The notes: generated by a model not told the origin, from the letters alone. A DNA stretch of 64,000 bases from Amorphoplanes friuliensis DSM 7358 (GCF_000494755.1 NC_022657.1:9268001-9332000); one strand, 5' to 3'; counted from the first letter of the stretch, positions 25,821 to 34,844 are shown. Program-made: numbers and translations.

Positions 25821-27589
25821 CCTTGTTGGCATTCGTCGGGCTGATCTTCGTGGTCATCGCCTTGATCCACTTTTATCTGTGGAAGCGGCTGGTGCGCGAC
25901 ACGATCCGTCCCGGCCGACTGCGAAAAGCCGGTGCTTGGATCACCGTCGGCCTGGCGATCCTGGTGCCGGTCACGCTGATCGGGGTCCGGGCCGGCTATC
26001 TGATGTGGCTGGCCTGGCCGGGCTACCTCTGGGTCGCGCTGATGTTCTACCTGCTCGTCGTCCTGGTGGTGCTCGAGATCCCGCGCCTGGTGATCAGCCT
26101 GGGAATCCGCGTCACCTCGAAGCGCTCAGCAGCGGCGCCCGCAACCGTGGCCGCCGGCGCAAAGTCCGGTTCGGTCTCCGCGACGGACGCAGGGTCGTCC
26201 ACGGACGCAGGGTTGTCCGCGCCCGCCGAGGCACCGGCGATGCCGGTTGCGCCGGACCTCGAGACTGGCCGCACGGCTTCTCCGGACCTCGCAACTGGCC
26301 GCACGGCAGCCCCGGACCTCGCAACTGGCCGCACGGCAGCGCCGGACCTCGCGACTGGCCGCACAGCAGCGCCGGACCTCACAACTGGCCCCACGGCTGC
26401 ACCGGACCTCGCGACTGGCCGCACAGCAGCGCCGGACCTCACAACTGGCCCCACGGCTGCACCGGACCTCGCGACTGGCCGCACAGCAGCGCCGGACCTC
26501 ACAACTGGCCCCACGGCTGCACCGGACCTCGCGACTGGCCGCACAGCAGCGCCGGACCTCACAACTGGCCCCACGGCTGCACCGGACCTCGCGACTGGCC
26601 GCACAGCAGCGCCGGACCTCACAACTGGCCCCACGGCTGCACCGGACCTCGCGACTGGCCGCACGGCAGCGCCGCACCCGGATGACAGCCGTCCGTCAGC
26701 GTCGGATCGAGGCGAAGAACAACCGACGGCGGCCGCTCAGCAAGGTGAGCCCGACAACGACCAGCCTGGGATCGACCGTCGCCTCCTGCTCGCCCGGGGC
26801 GCTGCGATCTTCGCCGGCCTCACCGCCGCGGGGATCACCGGCTACGGCGTGAAGACCGCCCTCGGCCCGCCTCAGCTCGATCGGGTGCAACTCCCGCTGG
26901 CCAAACTGCCGCGCGCCATGGACGGCACCCGGCTGGCCGTTGTCTCCGACATTCACCTCGGGCCATTGACCGGGCCGAACCACGCCGCCCGGATCGTCCA
27001 GCTCATCAACTCCGTGAACGCCGATGTCGTCTGCATCGTCGGTGACCTCGTCGACGGAAGAGTTGCCGAGCTGGGCAAATACGCCGCACCGCTGGCCGAT
27101 ATCCAGTCGCGGCGGGGCGCCTACTTCGTCACCGGCAACCACGAGTACTACTCCGGCTTCCAGGAGTGGGTCGACGAGGTCGCCCGGCTGAACGTGCGGC
27201 CGCTGCGCAACGAGCGGCTCGAGCTCGACGGCATGGACCTGGCCGGGGTCAACGACCTGGGTGGCACCGAGTTCGACGACGGGCCCGATCTGCAGCGTGC
27301 GCTGGGCGACCGGGACACCACACGACCGGTCGTGCTCATGGCGCACCAGCCGATCATCGCCCAGGACGCCGCGCCGTTCGGGGTGGATCTGCAGGTGTCG
27401 GGGCATACGCACGGTGGGCAGATGGCGCCGTTCAACCTGCTGGTCAAGCTCGAGCAGCCCGTCGTCAGCGGGCTCGGCAAGGTGGACGGCGTGCCCGTGT
27501 ACGTCACCAACGGCGCCGGCTTCTGGGGGCCACCGGTTCGGGTCGGGGCGCCGCCGCAGGTCAGTGTCATCGAGTTGCGTACCCCTTAG
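25817..27589 (+). CDS. Membrane metallophosphoesterase with a decapeptide-repeat linker
   Basis: The 590-residue protein begins with three transmembrane helices (LLAFVGLIFVVIALIHFYLW; then ITVGLAILVPVTLIGV; then LWVALMFYLLVVLVVLEIP). Residues about 146-285 are 14 copies of APDLATGRTA/APDLTTGPTA. A further hydrophobic segment (ARGAAIFAGLTAAGITGYG) precedes a calcineurin-like phosphoesterase domain with motifs DIHLG, GDLVDG, GNHEY and GHTHGGQ. The soluble domain probably faces outside. The start is TTG 25817 overlapping moaD. It is unlikely to be a cofactor gene; the overlap is context only. Confidence 0.88.
   Translation: MTLLAFVGLIFVVIALIHFYLWKRLVRDTIRPGRLRKAGAWITVGLAILVPVTLIGVRAGYLMWLAWPGYLWVALMFYLLVVLVVLEIPRLVISLGIRVTSKRSAAAPATVAAGAKSGSVSATDAGSSTDAGLSAPAEAPAMPVAPDLETGRTASPDLATGRTAAPDLATGRTAAPDLATGRTAAPDLTTGPTAAPDLATGRTAAPDLTTGPTAAPDLATGRTAAPDLTTGPTAAPDLATGRTAAPDLTTGPTAAPDLATGRTAAPDLTTGPTAAPDLATGRTAAPHPDDSRPSASDRGEEQPTAAAQQGEPDNDQPGIDRRLLLARGAAIFAGLTAAGITGYGVKTALGPPQLDRVQLPLAKLPRAMDGTRLAVVSDIHLGPLTGPNHAARIVQLINSVNADVVCIVGDLVDGRVAELGKYAAPLADIQSRRGAYFVTGNHEYYSGFQEWVDEVARLNVRPLRNERLELDGMDLAGVNDLGGTEFDDGPDLQRALGDRDTTRPVVLMAHQPIIAQDAAPFGVDLQVSGHTHGGQMAPFNLLVKLEQPVVSGLGKVDGVPVYVTNGAGFWGPPVRVGAPPQVSVIELRTP
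26251..26670 (+). repeat. 30-bp minisatellite (14 units) with 60-bp higher-order unit
   Basis: Fourteen consecutive 30-bp units run from 26251, each starting with a CCGGACCTC-type block. Between 26341 and 26640 five 60-bp double units are identical except for one base. All are in frame with the metallophosphoesterase and encode decapeptides. Near-identity at this level suggests recent expansion by slippage or unequal crossover, so copy number probably varies between strains. Confidence 0.97.
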
Positions 27590-27713
27590 AAGTGAATCTT
27601 GGGGGTTCTGCTGAGCCACGGACCGGATCTCCGCAGGATTCAATCGTGGATCGGTTATGTCACTTCGCGCGTGGCGGCTCGTGGCGCGCACCGCGCTCGT
27701 GACAGGATGCAGC

Positions 27714-30700
27714 GTGCCCTCGGACAGCGCAGGGTCCTCGGTCACCGCGGACACATACGTCGCGGATCTGCACATCCACTCCAAGTATTCGCGTGCCTGC
27801 AGCCGCGACCTGACCTTGCCGAACCTGGCCTGGTGGGCGCGCCGCAAAGGCATCGCGGTCCTCGGCACCGGTGACTTCACGCACCCGGCCTGGTTCGACC
27901 ACCTCCGCGAAAACCTGCACCCCGCCGACGAGCCCGGCCTCTACCGGCTCAGTGGCGACGCGGAGCAGGAGGTCAGCCGCAAACTGCCGCCGATCCTGCA
28001 GGGCACCGACAACGCGCGGTTCATGCTCAGTGTCGAAATCTCCACGATCTACAAGCGCGACGACCGCACGCGCAAGGTCCACCACCTGATCTACATGCCG
28101 GACCTCGACGCCGCCGCCCGGTTCAACACCGCGCTGGGCCGCATCGGCAACCTCACCGCCGACGGCCGGCCCATCCTCGGCCTGGACTCCCGCGACCTGC
28201 TGGAGATCGTGCTCGAGGCCAGCCCGGACGGCTACCTGGTGCCGGCGCACATCTGGACGCCATGGTTCTCGGCGCTGGGCTCCAAGTCCGGCTTCGACGC
28301 GATCGCCGACTGTTATGCCGACCTCGCCGACCACATCACGGCCGTCGAGACCGGTCTCTCCTCCGACCCGGAGATGAACTGGCGGGTCTCGAGCCTGGAC
28401 CGCTACCGCCTGGTGTCCAATTCGGACGCGCATTCGCCCGCCGCGCTGGCCCGCGAGGCGACACTCTTCACCGGTACGCCGGACTACTTCGCGATCAAGG
28501 ACGGGCACACACTCGCCGGCACGCTGGAGTTCTTCCCCGAGGAAGGCAAGTACCACGCGGACGGGCACCGGGTCTGCGGCATCAACTGGGCGCCGCAGAA
28601 AACCCGCGACCACGGCGGCCGCTGCCCGGAGTGCGGCAAGCCGCTGACCGTCGGGGTGCTCAGCCGCGTCGAGGATCTGGCCGACCGGACCACCGGCGGC
28701 GAACGCCCGCAGGACGTCGTCCACCTGATCCAGCTCGCCGAGATCCTCGGTGAGATCAACGGTGTCGGCCCCAAGTCGAAAACCGTGGACGGCCAGCTCA
28801 ACCACCTCGTCGCGGGTCTCGGCGCCGAGCTCGACATCCTGCGCAGAGTCCCGCTCGACGACATCGGCCAGACCGGCGGTGAGCAGCTCCGCGAGGCGAT
28901 CGACCGGCTGCGGCGCGGTGACGTGCGCCGGATCTCCGGGTACGACGGCGAGTACGGCGTCATCACGCTCTTCGAACCCGGCGAGCTGCGTAACAAGCAG
29001 AGTGCCCCGCAAGCCGAGACACTGTTCGACATGTTGCCCGTGCCGGTCCCGCAGCAGCGCAAGGCCGAACCCGCGATCGGCCGCGCGACCGTGCCCAAAG
29101 CGGTCAAGGAGCCGAAGAAGAAGGCGCCGCCGCTGCCACCTCCGGCGAGCCCGCACGAGCCGTTCGAGCCGATGCTCGCCGGCATGGAAGAGGTCGGCAC
29201 CGGCCTGCTGGACCGCCTCGACGCCATGCAGCGTGTCGCGGCCTCGGCGCCGGGCGGGCCACTGCTGATCGTCGCCGGCCCGGGCACCGGCAAGACCCGT
29301 ACGCTCACGCACCGGATCGCGTACCTCTGCGCTGAGCTGGGCGTTTTCCCCGAACGCTGCCTGGCGATCACCTTCACGCGTCGTGCCGCGGAGGAGATGC
29401 GGCACCGCCTCGACGCGCTGATGGGTGACGTCGCCGAGGACATCACGGTCGGCACGTTCCACTCGGTCGGGCTGACCATCCTCAAGGAGAACGCCAAGGC
29501 CGCCGGCCTCGGCGCCCACTGGCGCATCGCCGACGACGCCGAACGCACCGCGGCCCGTGAGCAGGCCGGCGACGACGACCACGCGTACGCCAAACTGCTC
29601 CGCCAGCAGGACCTGGTCGACCTGGACGACCTGCTCACGATGCCGGTAGCGCTGCTCCGCGACGAGCCCGACCTGGTCGAGCGCTACCGCAAACGCTGGC
29701 AGTGGATCTTCGTCGACGAGTACCAGGACGTCGACGACGTGCAGTACGAGTTGCTGCGCCTGCTCTCGCCCGCCACCGGCAACCTGTGCGCGATCGGCGA
29801 CCCCGACCAGGCGATCTACTCGTTCCGTGGCGCCGACGTCGGCTACTTCCTGCGCTTCTCCCGCGACTTCACCGACGCCCGCCTGGTCCGCCTGACCCGC
29901 AACTACCGCTCCTCGGCGCCGATCCTCGCCGCGGCCGTGCAGGCGATCGCCCCGACCACCCTCGTCGCCGGCCGCCGCCTCGACCCGGCCCGGGTCAACC
30001 CCGAGTCCCCGCTGGTCGGCCGCTATTTCGCCGGCAGTGTGGCCGACGAGGCCGACTTTGTCGTCCGCACGATCGACGAACTCGTCGGCGGACTCTCCCA
30101 CCGATCCCTCGACTCCGGCCGCATCGACTCCCGCGCGGTCACCCCCGGCACGCTGTCCTTCGCGGACATCGCCGTCCTCTACCGCACCGACGCGCAGGCA
30201 CAAGCTGTGGTGGACGCGTTGTCGCGTGCCGGCGTACCCGTGCAGAAGCGGTCACACAACCGCCTGCGCGACCGGCCCGGGGTCCAGATCATCGCCCACG
30301 AGCTGCAACACGCCGACGGCCTCGGCGGCTCCCTGGCCGCGCGCGTCAAGCTGACAGCTCAGGTCCTGGCGCAGCGTTACGCCGCGCCGACCCTCGACGC
30401 CGAACAACTCGCGCCCGAGGACATCTGGACGGCCGCTGACCTGCTCATGCCCCTCGCCCACCGCATCGGCGAGGACATGACGCGCTTCCTCCAGGAGATC
30501 GCCACCGGCGCCGAAGTCGACGCCCTCGACCCCCGCGCCGAAGCCGTCAACCTCCTCACCCTCCACGCCGCCAAAGGCCTCGAATTCCCCGTGGTCTTCC
30601 TGGTCGGCTGCGAGGATGGCCTCCTCCCGCTGCGCTGGCCCGGCACCAAACCCACCGACGACGAAACAGCCGAAGAACGCCGCCTCTTCTTCGTCGGCCT

Positions 30701-30875
30701 GACGCGTGCCCAGGACCGCCTCTACGTCAGCCACGCGGCCCGCCGCTTCCGCCACGGCAAGGAACGCGAACAGGTCCCGAGCCCGTTCCTCGACGCGATC
30801 GACACCGGCCTCTTCGAAAAAATGGGCGACCGCGTGCCGTCCCGTCCCAAGGACCGGCAGCTGCGGCTCCTCTGA
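27714..30875 (+). CDS. Endonuclease Q-like PHP nuclease fused to UvrD/Rep helicase
   Basis: The protein has 1,053 residues. Residues 15 to about 410 match endonuclease Q/YqxK: PHP start DLHIHSKYSRA (His20, His22), GTGDFTHP, SVEIS, NSDAHSP and the zinc motif CPECGKPLTVGV (Cys304, Cys307) followed by LSRVEDLADR. Endonuclease Q nicks DNA 5' to uracil, hypoxanthine and abasic sites. Residues about 500-1050 are a superfamily 1A helicase with Walker A GPGTGKTRT (from 522), DEYQD (from 668), GDPDQAIYSFRGA, LTRNYRS, TLHAAKGLEFPVVFL and GLTRAQDRLYV. The nick may be an entry point for the helicase. GTG 27714 is preferred; ATG 27657 is possible. Confidence 0.9.
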   Translation: MPSDSAGSSVTADTYVADLHIHSKYSRACSRDLTLPNLAWWARRKGIAVLGTGDFTHPAWFDHLRENLHPADEPGLYRLSGDAEQEVSRKLPPILQGTDNARFMLSVEISTIYKRDDRTRKVHHLIYMPDLDAAARFNTALGRIGNLTADGRPILGLDSRDLLEIVLEASPDGYLVPAHIWTPWFSALGSKSGFDAIADCYADLADHITAVETGLSSDPEMNWRVSSLDRYRLVSNSDAHSPAALAREATLFTGTPDYFAIKDGHTLAGTLEFFPEEGKYHADGHRVCGINWAPQKTRDHGGRCPECGKPLTVGVLSRVEDLADRTTGGERPQDVVHLIQLAEILGEINGVGPKSKTVDGQLNHLVAGLGAELDILRRVPLDDIGQTGGEQLREAIDRLRRGDVRRISGYDGEYGVITLFEPGELRNKQSAPQAETLFDMLPVPVPQQRKAEPAIGRATVPKAVKEPKKKAPPLPPPASPHEPFEPMLAGMEEVGTGLLDRLDAMQRVAASAPGGPLLIVAGPGTGKTRTLTHRIAYLCAELGVFPERCLAITFTRRAAEEMRHRLDALMGDVAEDITVGTFHSVGLTILKENAKAAGLGAHWRIADDAERTAAREQAGDDDHAYAKLLRQQDLVDLDDLLTMPVALLRDEPDLVERYRKRWQWIFVDEYQDVDDVQYELLRLLSPATGNLCAIGDPDQAIYSFRGADVGYFLRFSRDFTDARLVRLTRNYRSSAPILAAAVQAIAPTTLVAGRRLDPARVNPESPLVGRYFAGSVADEADFVVRTIDELVGGLSHRSLDSGRIDSRAVTPGTLSFADIAVLYRTDAQAQAVVDALSRAGVPVQKRSHNRLRDRPGVQIIAHELQHADGLGGSLAARVKLTAQVLAQRYAAPTLDAEQLAPEDIWTAADLLMPLAHRIGEDMTRFLQEIATGAEVDALDPRAEAVNLLTLHAAKGLEFPVVFLVGCEDGLLPLRWPGTKPTDDETAEERRLFFVGLTRAQDRLYVSHAARRFRHGKEREQVPSPFLDAIDTGLFEKMGDRVPSRPKDRQLRLL

Positions 30876-30901
30876 CCGCGCAAGATCAAATTCTGGAACA
30901 T

Positions 30902-31008
30902 GTCGTGCCTGGTTGCAGGGTTCTGACCGTCGCTCACGCCGAGACCGGGCCCGGGCGGCCACTCGCCCAGGGCTCGTAAACAGCCGCCCGCACCCTGCCG
31001 GCTTCGTG
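30902..31008 (-). repeat. Dispersed palindromic intergenic element, copy B (inverted)
   Basis: The reverse complement of this stretch aligns with copies A and C over the full length, including CGGCAGGGTGCGGGCGG, GAGTGGCCGCCCG and CAACCAGGCACGAC. The inner stem is kept with one G-U wobble. The outer arms differ: GCAGGGT pairs with ACCCTGC where A and C use CCTGGC with GCCAGG, so pairing is maintained with different bases. It lies between the convergent helicase fusion and a hypothetical gene. Confidence 0.72.
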
Positions 31009-31027
31009 CTCCCCGAACCCCGACGAC

Positions 31028-31372
31028 TCAGGCAGGTCGGATGGTGAGCAGGTCGGGTGACGGAAGCTCGGTGAGGCCTGGCGTTTCGATGCCTGTCCAC
31101 TCGATGCCGCCGAGGACGTCTCCGCGTTGGGGGTCCCCGATCGTGTAGAGAAACAGCCCGTCGTAGGAGTCTCGAACACCGGCGTTGACCTCGATCGTCA
31201 TGCCTTCGCCACGGCCGCGCTCGAAGTCGATCGAGGGGCATCCGCATCCGCAGGTGCCGACGACGAGTACGTCGGCGGCTTGGCGGCGCAGCGCTTCGAC
31301 GTTCGGGAAATCAATGCTCAGGAGCGCCTCGAGGACCGCTTGTTCTCGCTGCGTCAGTGGCCGTGCATCCAT
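31028..31372 (-). CDS. Conserved actinobacterial hypothetical protein
   Basis: I do not know the function. The 114-residue protein has a helical N-terminus (LTQREQAVLEALLSIDFPNVEALRRQA), a cysteine-rich strand VVGTCGCGCPSIDF, and an alternating strand-rich C-terminus (GMTIEVNAGVRDSYDGLFLYTIG). The CGCGCPSIDF block is the most conserved part from memory of related Streptomyces proteins. It ends 19 bp from repeat copy B. No partner gene is obvious. Confidence 0.65.
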   Translation of the reverse strand: MDARPLTQREQAVLEALLSIDFPNVEALRRQAADVLVVGTCGCGCPSIDFERGRGEGMTIEVNAGVRDSYDGLFLYTIGDPQRGDVLGGIEWTGIETPGLTELPSPDLLTIRPA

Positions 31373-31472
31373 GCCGGTGATCGTTGCATCAGCGGTCGGC
31401 CGGCGGGTAGGCCGGTCAGCGCAGGCGGTCGCAGGTCTGCAACGACTCTCGATCCGGTGAATTTGACGGCGG

Positions 31473-32243
31473 TCAAGTGGTCACGAGGGCGACGAGAGCA
31501 CCGATCAGGAGAGCTGGGCCGAGAGGCAGGGCGGTTCGGCGTTTTGCTCTGCGGGTGAGTAAGAGGGTCAGGGCGATCGGGCCGTTGATCAGGTGCGGGG
31601 TCAGGAGGCCGATGGCTACCGCGGGCCAGCCGGCGAAGCCCAAGGTGAAGCAGAGGACCGCCGCCAGCTTCACGTCGCCGAGGCCCAGCCCGGCACCGGG
31701 CAGGAGGGCAACCAGCAGGTAGACCAGCCCGGTCAGCAGCGCGGCCAGCCCGGCGCGGGCCAGGCGGTCCGGTTCGCCGATGAGGAGAGCGCTCAGGCCG
31801 AGAGGGACGACGGTGACCGCAGCCAGCACCGCCACCAGGGGATTGGGGAGGCGCAGGCACCGCAGGTCGACAGCAGCCAGAAGGATGCCCAGCACCGCCG
31901 CCGGAAGCAGAACGGCCAGGAGCGGCGTCGGGCCGACGGTCGCACCCAGCAGACCCGTGACCAGGGCACCCGTGGCAATTGTCCACACCGGGGGCGGGGC
32001 GCATCGGCACGGTGCTCCGACGCTTACCCAGGTTGAGAAAGAGGTCTGGCAGGTCGCGCAGACCGCGCGGGGCGGGGAACCGCGGGGGACCGACAGGCGG
32101 TGGGTGACGCGGGGGAGGAAGGCTGCCGCCGCGCCGCCGAAGAGGGCGGAGAGGACCGCGACCGGAAGCGACACGGGGCTGAACGGTAGTGGTCCGGCCG
32201 GCGGTCCGCGGGTCGCGTTGCCGACAGTGGCGGCGATTAGCAC
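31473..32243 (-). CDS. Prepilin peptidase, A24 family
   Basis: The 256-residue membrane protein carries the two catalytic aspartates of type IV prepilin peptidases, in AAVDLRCLRLPN and GLGLGDVKLAAVL (the GxGD motif). Several hydrophobic helices surround them, and a CxxC zinc loop (CATCQTSF ... CRC) sits in the N-terminal part. It cleaves class III signal peptides of pilin-like proteins, but no pilus or tad genes lie nearby. The GTG at 32243 is used; no ribosome site clearly supports it, so an internal GTG is possible. Confidence 0.88.
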   Translation of the reverse strand: MLIAATVGNATRGPPAGPLPFSPVSLPVAVLSALFGGAAAAFLPRVTHRLSVPRGSPPRAVCATCQTSFSTWVSVGAPCRCAPPPVWTIATGALVTGLLGATVGPTPLLAVLLPAAVLGILLAAVDLRCLRLPNPLVAVLAAVTVVPLGLSALLIGEPDRLARAGLAALLTGLVYLLVALLPGAGLGLGDVKLAAVLCFTLGFAGWPAVAIGLLTPHLINGPIALTLLLTRRAKRRTALPLGPALLIGALVALVTT

Positions 32244-32347
32244 CGTTGTCGCCGAGTTGAGCCCGGGACGGCGCGATTCCGGGAGGGATCGTGCCGGAGG
32301 TCCACGCTACGGTGGCCTACAGCGAACCCGCGCCTGGAGGAACCCCG

Positions 32348-33049
32348 ATGTCGCAGAACGGCCCCTACCCCGGCCAAGGCTGGTCGGCCGGCGGATCGTC
32401 GGGTTCCGACGAGCCGTACACGGAGCCGGCCGACCCCTGGGGTGACGCCGCCACGCACTCGTCCCCGGCGCCCGACGTCGCCTGGGGTGGTCAGCCGATG
32501 TCGGTGCCGCCGGCCAATGAGAGTTCGACCGGCTATCACCCCTATTCGGCGGCCGTGCCCAACGGTGCTCCGCCGATGTGGCAGCCGCCGCCCGCCGCGC
32601 CACTGCCGCCCAAGCGGCGGAACACCCCGATCATCGCCCTGGTGATCGTGCTCGGCCTGCTGATCTGTGGAGGTCTGGGCACCGCGGCCTGGCTGGTCCA
32701 GCGCGGCGACAACGACCCGACCGCGGGCCGCACCGGCTCTCCGACGGCTTCTGCGACCACCAACGGGACCGTGCCCGAGCCGCAGAGCAGCGAGGACGCC
32801 CGTTTTGTGGCCAAGGGGCAGTGCGTCCGCAACGAGGGCAACGCCGACGACAGCCCCGATCTCAAGATCGTGTCCTGTGCGAGCGGCACCTACGAGGTTC
32901 TCAAGCGGGTCGACGGGCGCACCACCGGTGAGGCCGACGCCGAGTCGAAGTGCGGCAAGGTGGCGAAGTACACCAAGTGGTACTTCTACGACAGCGAGCT
33001 GGACAGCCTCGACTTTGTGCTCTGCCTCAAGGAGTATGGCGTCGACTAG
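32348..33049 (+). CDS. LppU/SCO3897-like membrane protein
   Basis: The 233-residue protein has a Pro/Gly/Ser-rich cytoplasmic N-terminus (residues 1-88), one transmembrane helix (TPIIALVIVLGLLICGGLGTA), and a secreted C-terminal domain with four cysteines (KGQCVRNEG ... KIVSCAS ... ESKCGK ... LCLKEYG). The C-terminal domain matches the actinobacterial LppU/SCO3897 family whose function is unknown. GGAGGAA lies just before ATG 32348, ruling out the longer frame from 32291. Hairpins at 33044-33120 follow its stop. Confidence 0.8.
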   Translation: MSQNGPYPGQGWSAGGSSGSDEPYTEPADPWGDAATHSSPAPDVAWGGQPMSVPPANESSTGYHPYSAAVPNGAPPMWQPPPAAPLPPKRRNTPIIALVIVLGLLICGGLGTAAWLVQRGDNDPTAGRTGSPTASATTNGTVPEPQSSEDARFVAKGQCVRNEGNADDSPDLKIVSCASGTYEVLKRVDGRTTGEADAESKCGKVAKYTKWYFYDSELDSLDFVLCLKEYGVD

Positions 33050-33120
33050 CAAGATCTAGCATTTTTGCTAGATAGTCGTAGAAGACGTTCGAATCCCGTC
33101 TCTAGCTTTTTGGCTAGAGA
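33044..33120 (+). terminator. Cluster of three hairpins rich in CTAG
   Basis: In 77 bp between the LppU-like stop and the ATPase gene there are three hairpins. The first pairs ATCTAGCA (33054-33061) with TGCTAGAT around TTTT. The second pairs AGACG (33083) with CGTCT around TTCGAATCC. The third pairs TCTCTAGC (33099-33106) with GCTAGAGA. The first or third may be terminators. CTAG, rare in bacterial genomes, occurs five times here. Confidence 0.7.
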
Positions 33121-33139
33121 GCCCGATACGGTGCTATCC

Positions 33140-34342
33140 GTGGATCCGGTCCGGAACCCGTACGCGCCCGGCGCCGGCCAACGGCCGCCCGAGCTGGCTG
33201 GACGTGGCCGTGAGCTGGACGCCTTCGACGTTGTCCTCGAGCGTGTCGCCCGCGGCCGGCCCGAGCGCAGCCTCGTCCTGACCGGCCTGCGCGGTGTCGG
33301 CAAGACCGTCCTGCTCAACACCCTGCGGTCGGCGGCGATCGGCCGGCTCTGGGGCACCGGCAAGATCGAGGCCCGTCCCGATCAGTCGCTGCGCCGCCCC
33401 GTTTCGTCCGCACTCCACATGGCCATCCGCGAGCTGAGCCCGCACCACCGCAACCCCGACCGTGTCGACGAGGTCCTGGCCGTGCTCAAGGCGTTCGCGC
33501 TGCGGGCCAACGACTCGTCCGCGAAGCTGCGTGACCGGTGGACACCCGGCATCGACGTGCCCGCGGCCCGCGGTCGCGCCGACTCGGGCGACATCGAGAT
33601 CGACCTGGTCGAGCTGTTCACGGACGCGGCGTCGCTGGCCACGGACGTCGGCACGGGCATCGCCCTCTTCATCGACGAGATGCAGGACCTGGGCCCGGCG
33701 GACGTGTCCGCCCTGTGCGCGGCCTGCCACGAGCTCTCCCAGCTGGGGGCACCGCTGATCGTGGTGGGCGCCGGTCTGCCGCACCTGCCGGCGGTGCTGT
33801 CCGCGGCGAAGTCCTACTCGGAGCGCCTCTTCCGCTATCAGCGCATCGACCGTCTCGACCGCATCGCCGCCGATCTGGCGCTGTGCGCGCCGGCCGCCCG
33901 CGAGGACGTCGAATACGAGGCGAAGGCGCTGGACCTGCTCTACGAGAAGTCCGGCGGGTATCCGTACTTCGTTCAGGCGTACGGCAAGGCGACCTGGGAC
34001 CACGCGCCGACGTCGCCGGTGACCGCCGAGGACGTGCTGGTGGCGGCACCCGAGGCGGAGGCCGAGCTGGCCGTCGGGTTCTTCGGGTCGCGGTTCGAAC
34101 GCGCAACACCGGCGGAACGCGAGTACATGCGCGCTATGGCGTCCCTCTCCGGCGAGACGGACAACGACATGGACGCGGCTGTGCCCACGTCGGACATCGC
34201 GGCGGCGCTGTCCCGCCGCCCGGCCAGCCTGTCCCCGGCCCGCGACGCCCTGATCAAGAAGGGCCTGATCTACTCCGGCGAACGCGGCACGGTGGCGTTC
34301 ACCGTGCCGCACTTCGGGCGCTACCTGCGCACTCAGCCCTAG
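33140..34342 (+). CDS. AAA ATPase with C-terminal winged helix (Orc1/MarR-type)
   Basis: The 400-residue protein has a Walker A TGLRGVGKTVLLN (about residues 48-60), a Walker B ALFIDEMQDL (near residue 177), and a C-terminal winged-helix-like segment (SDIAAALSRRPASLSPARDALIKKGLIY). It resembles the stand-alone STAND/Orc1-like ATPases common in actinobacteria, whose role is not established; DNA binding is likely from the winged helix. The start is GTG 33140 (VDPVRNPYAPG), matching homologues I remember. Upstream hairpins may terminate or regulate it. It shares a CTAG stop with the convergent GNAT gene. Confidence 0.78.
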   Translation: MDPVRNPYAPGAGQRPPELAGRGRELDAFDVVLERVARGRPERSLVLTGLRGVGKTVLLNTLRSAAIGRLWGTGKIEARPDQSLRRPVSSALHMAIRELSPHHRNPDRVDEVLAVLKAFALRANDSSAKLRDRWTPGIDVPAARGRADSGDIEIDLVELFTDAASLATDVGTGIALFIDEMQDLGPADVSALCAACHELSQLGAPLIVVGAGLPHLPAVLSAAKSYSERLFRYQRIDRLDRIAADLALCAPAAREDVEYEAKALDLLYEKSGGYPYFVQAYGKATWDHAPTSPVTAEDVLVAAPEAEAELAVGFFGSRFERATPAEREYMRAMASLSGETDNDMDAAVPTSDIAAALSRRPASLSPARDALIKKGLIYSGERGTVAFTVPHFGRYLRTQP

Positions 34343-34821
34343 AGGTTGCGCCAAGGGCTGGGGTAGCGCGCCTTGACCTTGTTCAGGGCGAGCACCTGCC
34401 AGGCATCACCGGCCGACGACCAGTCGCTGATGATCCCGAACGGTGCTGCGGGCACAAAACCGAACCGCTTGTAGTAGGCCGGATCGCCGAGGACGAGCAC
34501 CAGCCGCTCGCCGGCCTCGGTGGCCCGGCGCAGCGCATCCTTGATGACCTCCGCGCCGAGACCCTGCTTCTGCCGGTCGGGAAGGACGGCCACCGGGCCG
34601 AGCGCCAGACCTGTCTCACCGCCGATCATGATGCGGCTGAGCAGCGCGAACGCCACCACCTCGCCGTTTTCCTCCGCGACCACGGAAAACTCGGGCATCC
34701 AGGCGTGTGTGGATCGCAGGGCGTCCACCAGCCGCGCTTCGGCGTCGGACTCGAAGGCGGCCGTCAGCATCTGCCGCACGGCCTCGATGTCGTCGTCCCG
34801 TTCTTCTCGAACGTCACTCAT
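34339..34821 (-). CDS. GNAT family N-acetyltransferase (YhbS type)
   Basis: A 160-residue GNAT enzyme whose motif A is LGPVAVLPDRQKQGLGAEVIKDAL, followed by the YhbS-type block VLVLGDPAYYKRFGFVPA. Acceptor is unknown. The final residues and TAG overlap the stop of the ATPase gene via CTAG. Repeat copy C lies just 5' of its ATG (34821). Confidence 0.9.
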   Translation of the reverse strand: MSDVREERDDDIEAVRQMLTAAFESDAEARLVDALRSTHAWMPEFSVVAEENGEVVAFALLSRIMIGGETGLALGPVAVLPDRQKQGLGAEVIKDALRRATEAGERLVLVLGDPAYYKRFGFVPAAPFGIISDWSSAGDAWQVLALNKVKARYPSPWRNL

Positions 34822-34844
34822 ACCCTCCAACCCTACGGGCCGGC

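Noticed and set aside
26251..26670. CRISPR array
   Set aside because: Units are contiguous with no spacers and are in frame with a protein; no cas genes are near. The same holds for the repeats at 60360-61412.
26047..26677. Open frames on both strands across the minisatellite
   Set aside because: Repeats of 30 bp without stops keep all frames open; only the phosphoesterase frame links two real domains.
27660..30203. 847-residue antisense frame under the helicase fusion
   Set aside because: Shadow of a strongly conserved gene; composition is Val/Gly/Arg-rich without known motifs.
33080..33100. tRNA gene suggested by GTTCGAATCC
   Set aside because: No acceptor, D-arm or anticodon arm can be folded around it; the flanks form other hairpins.
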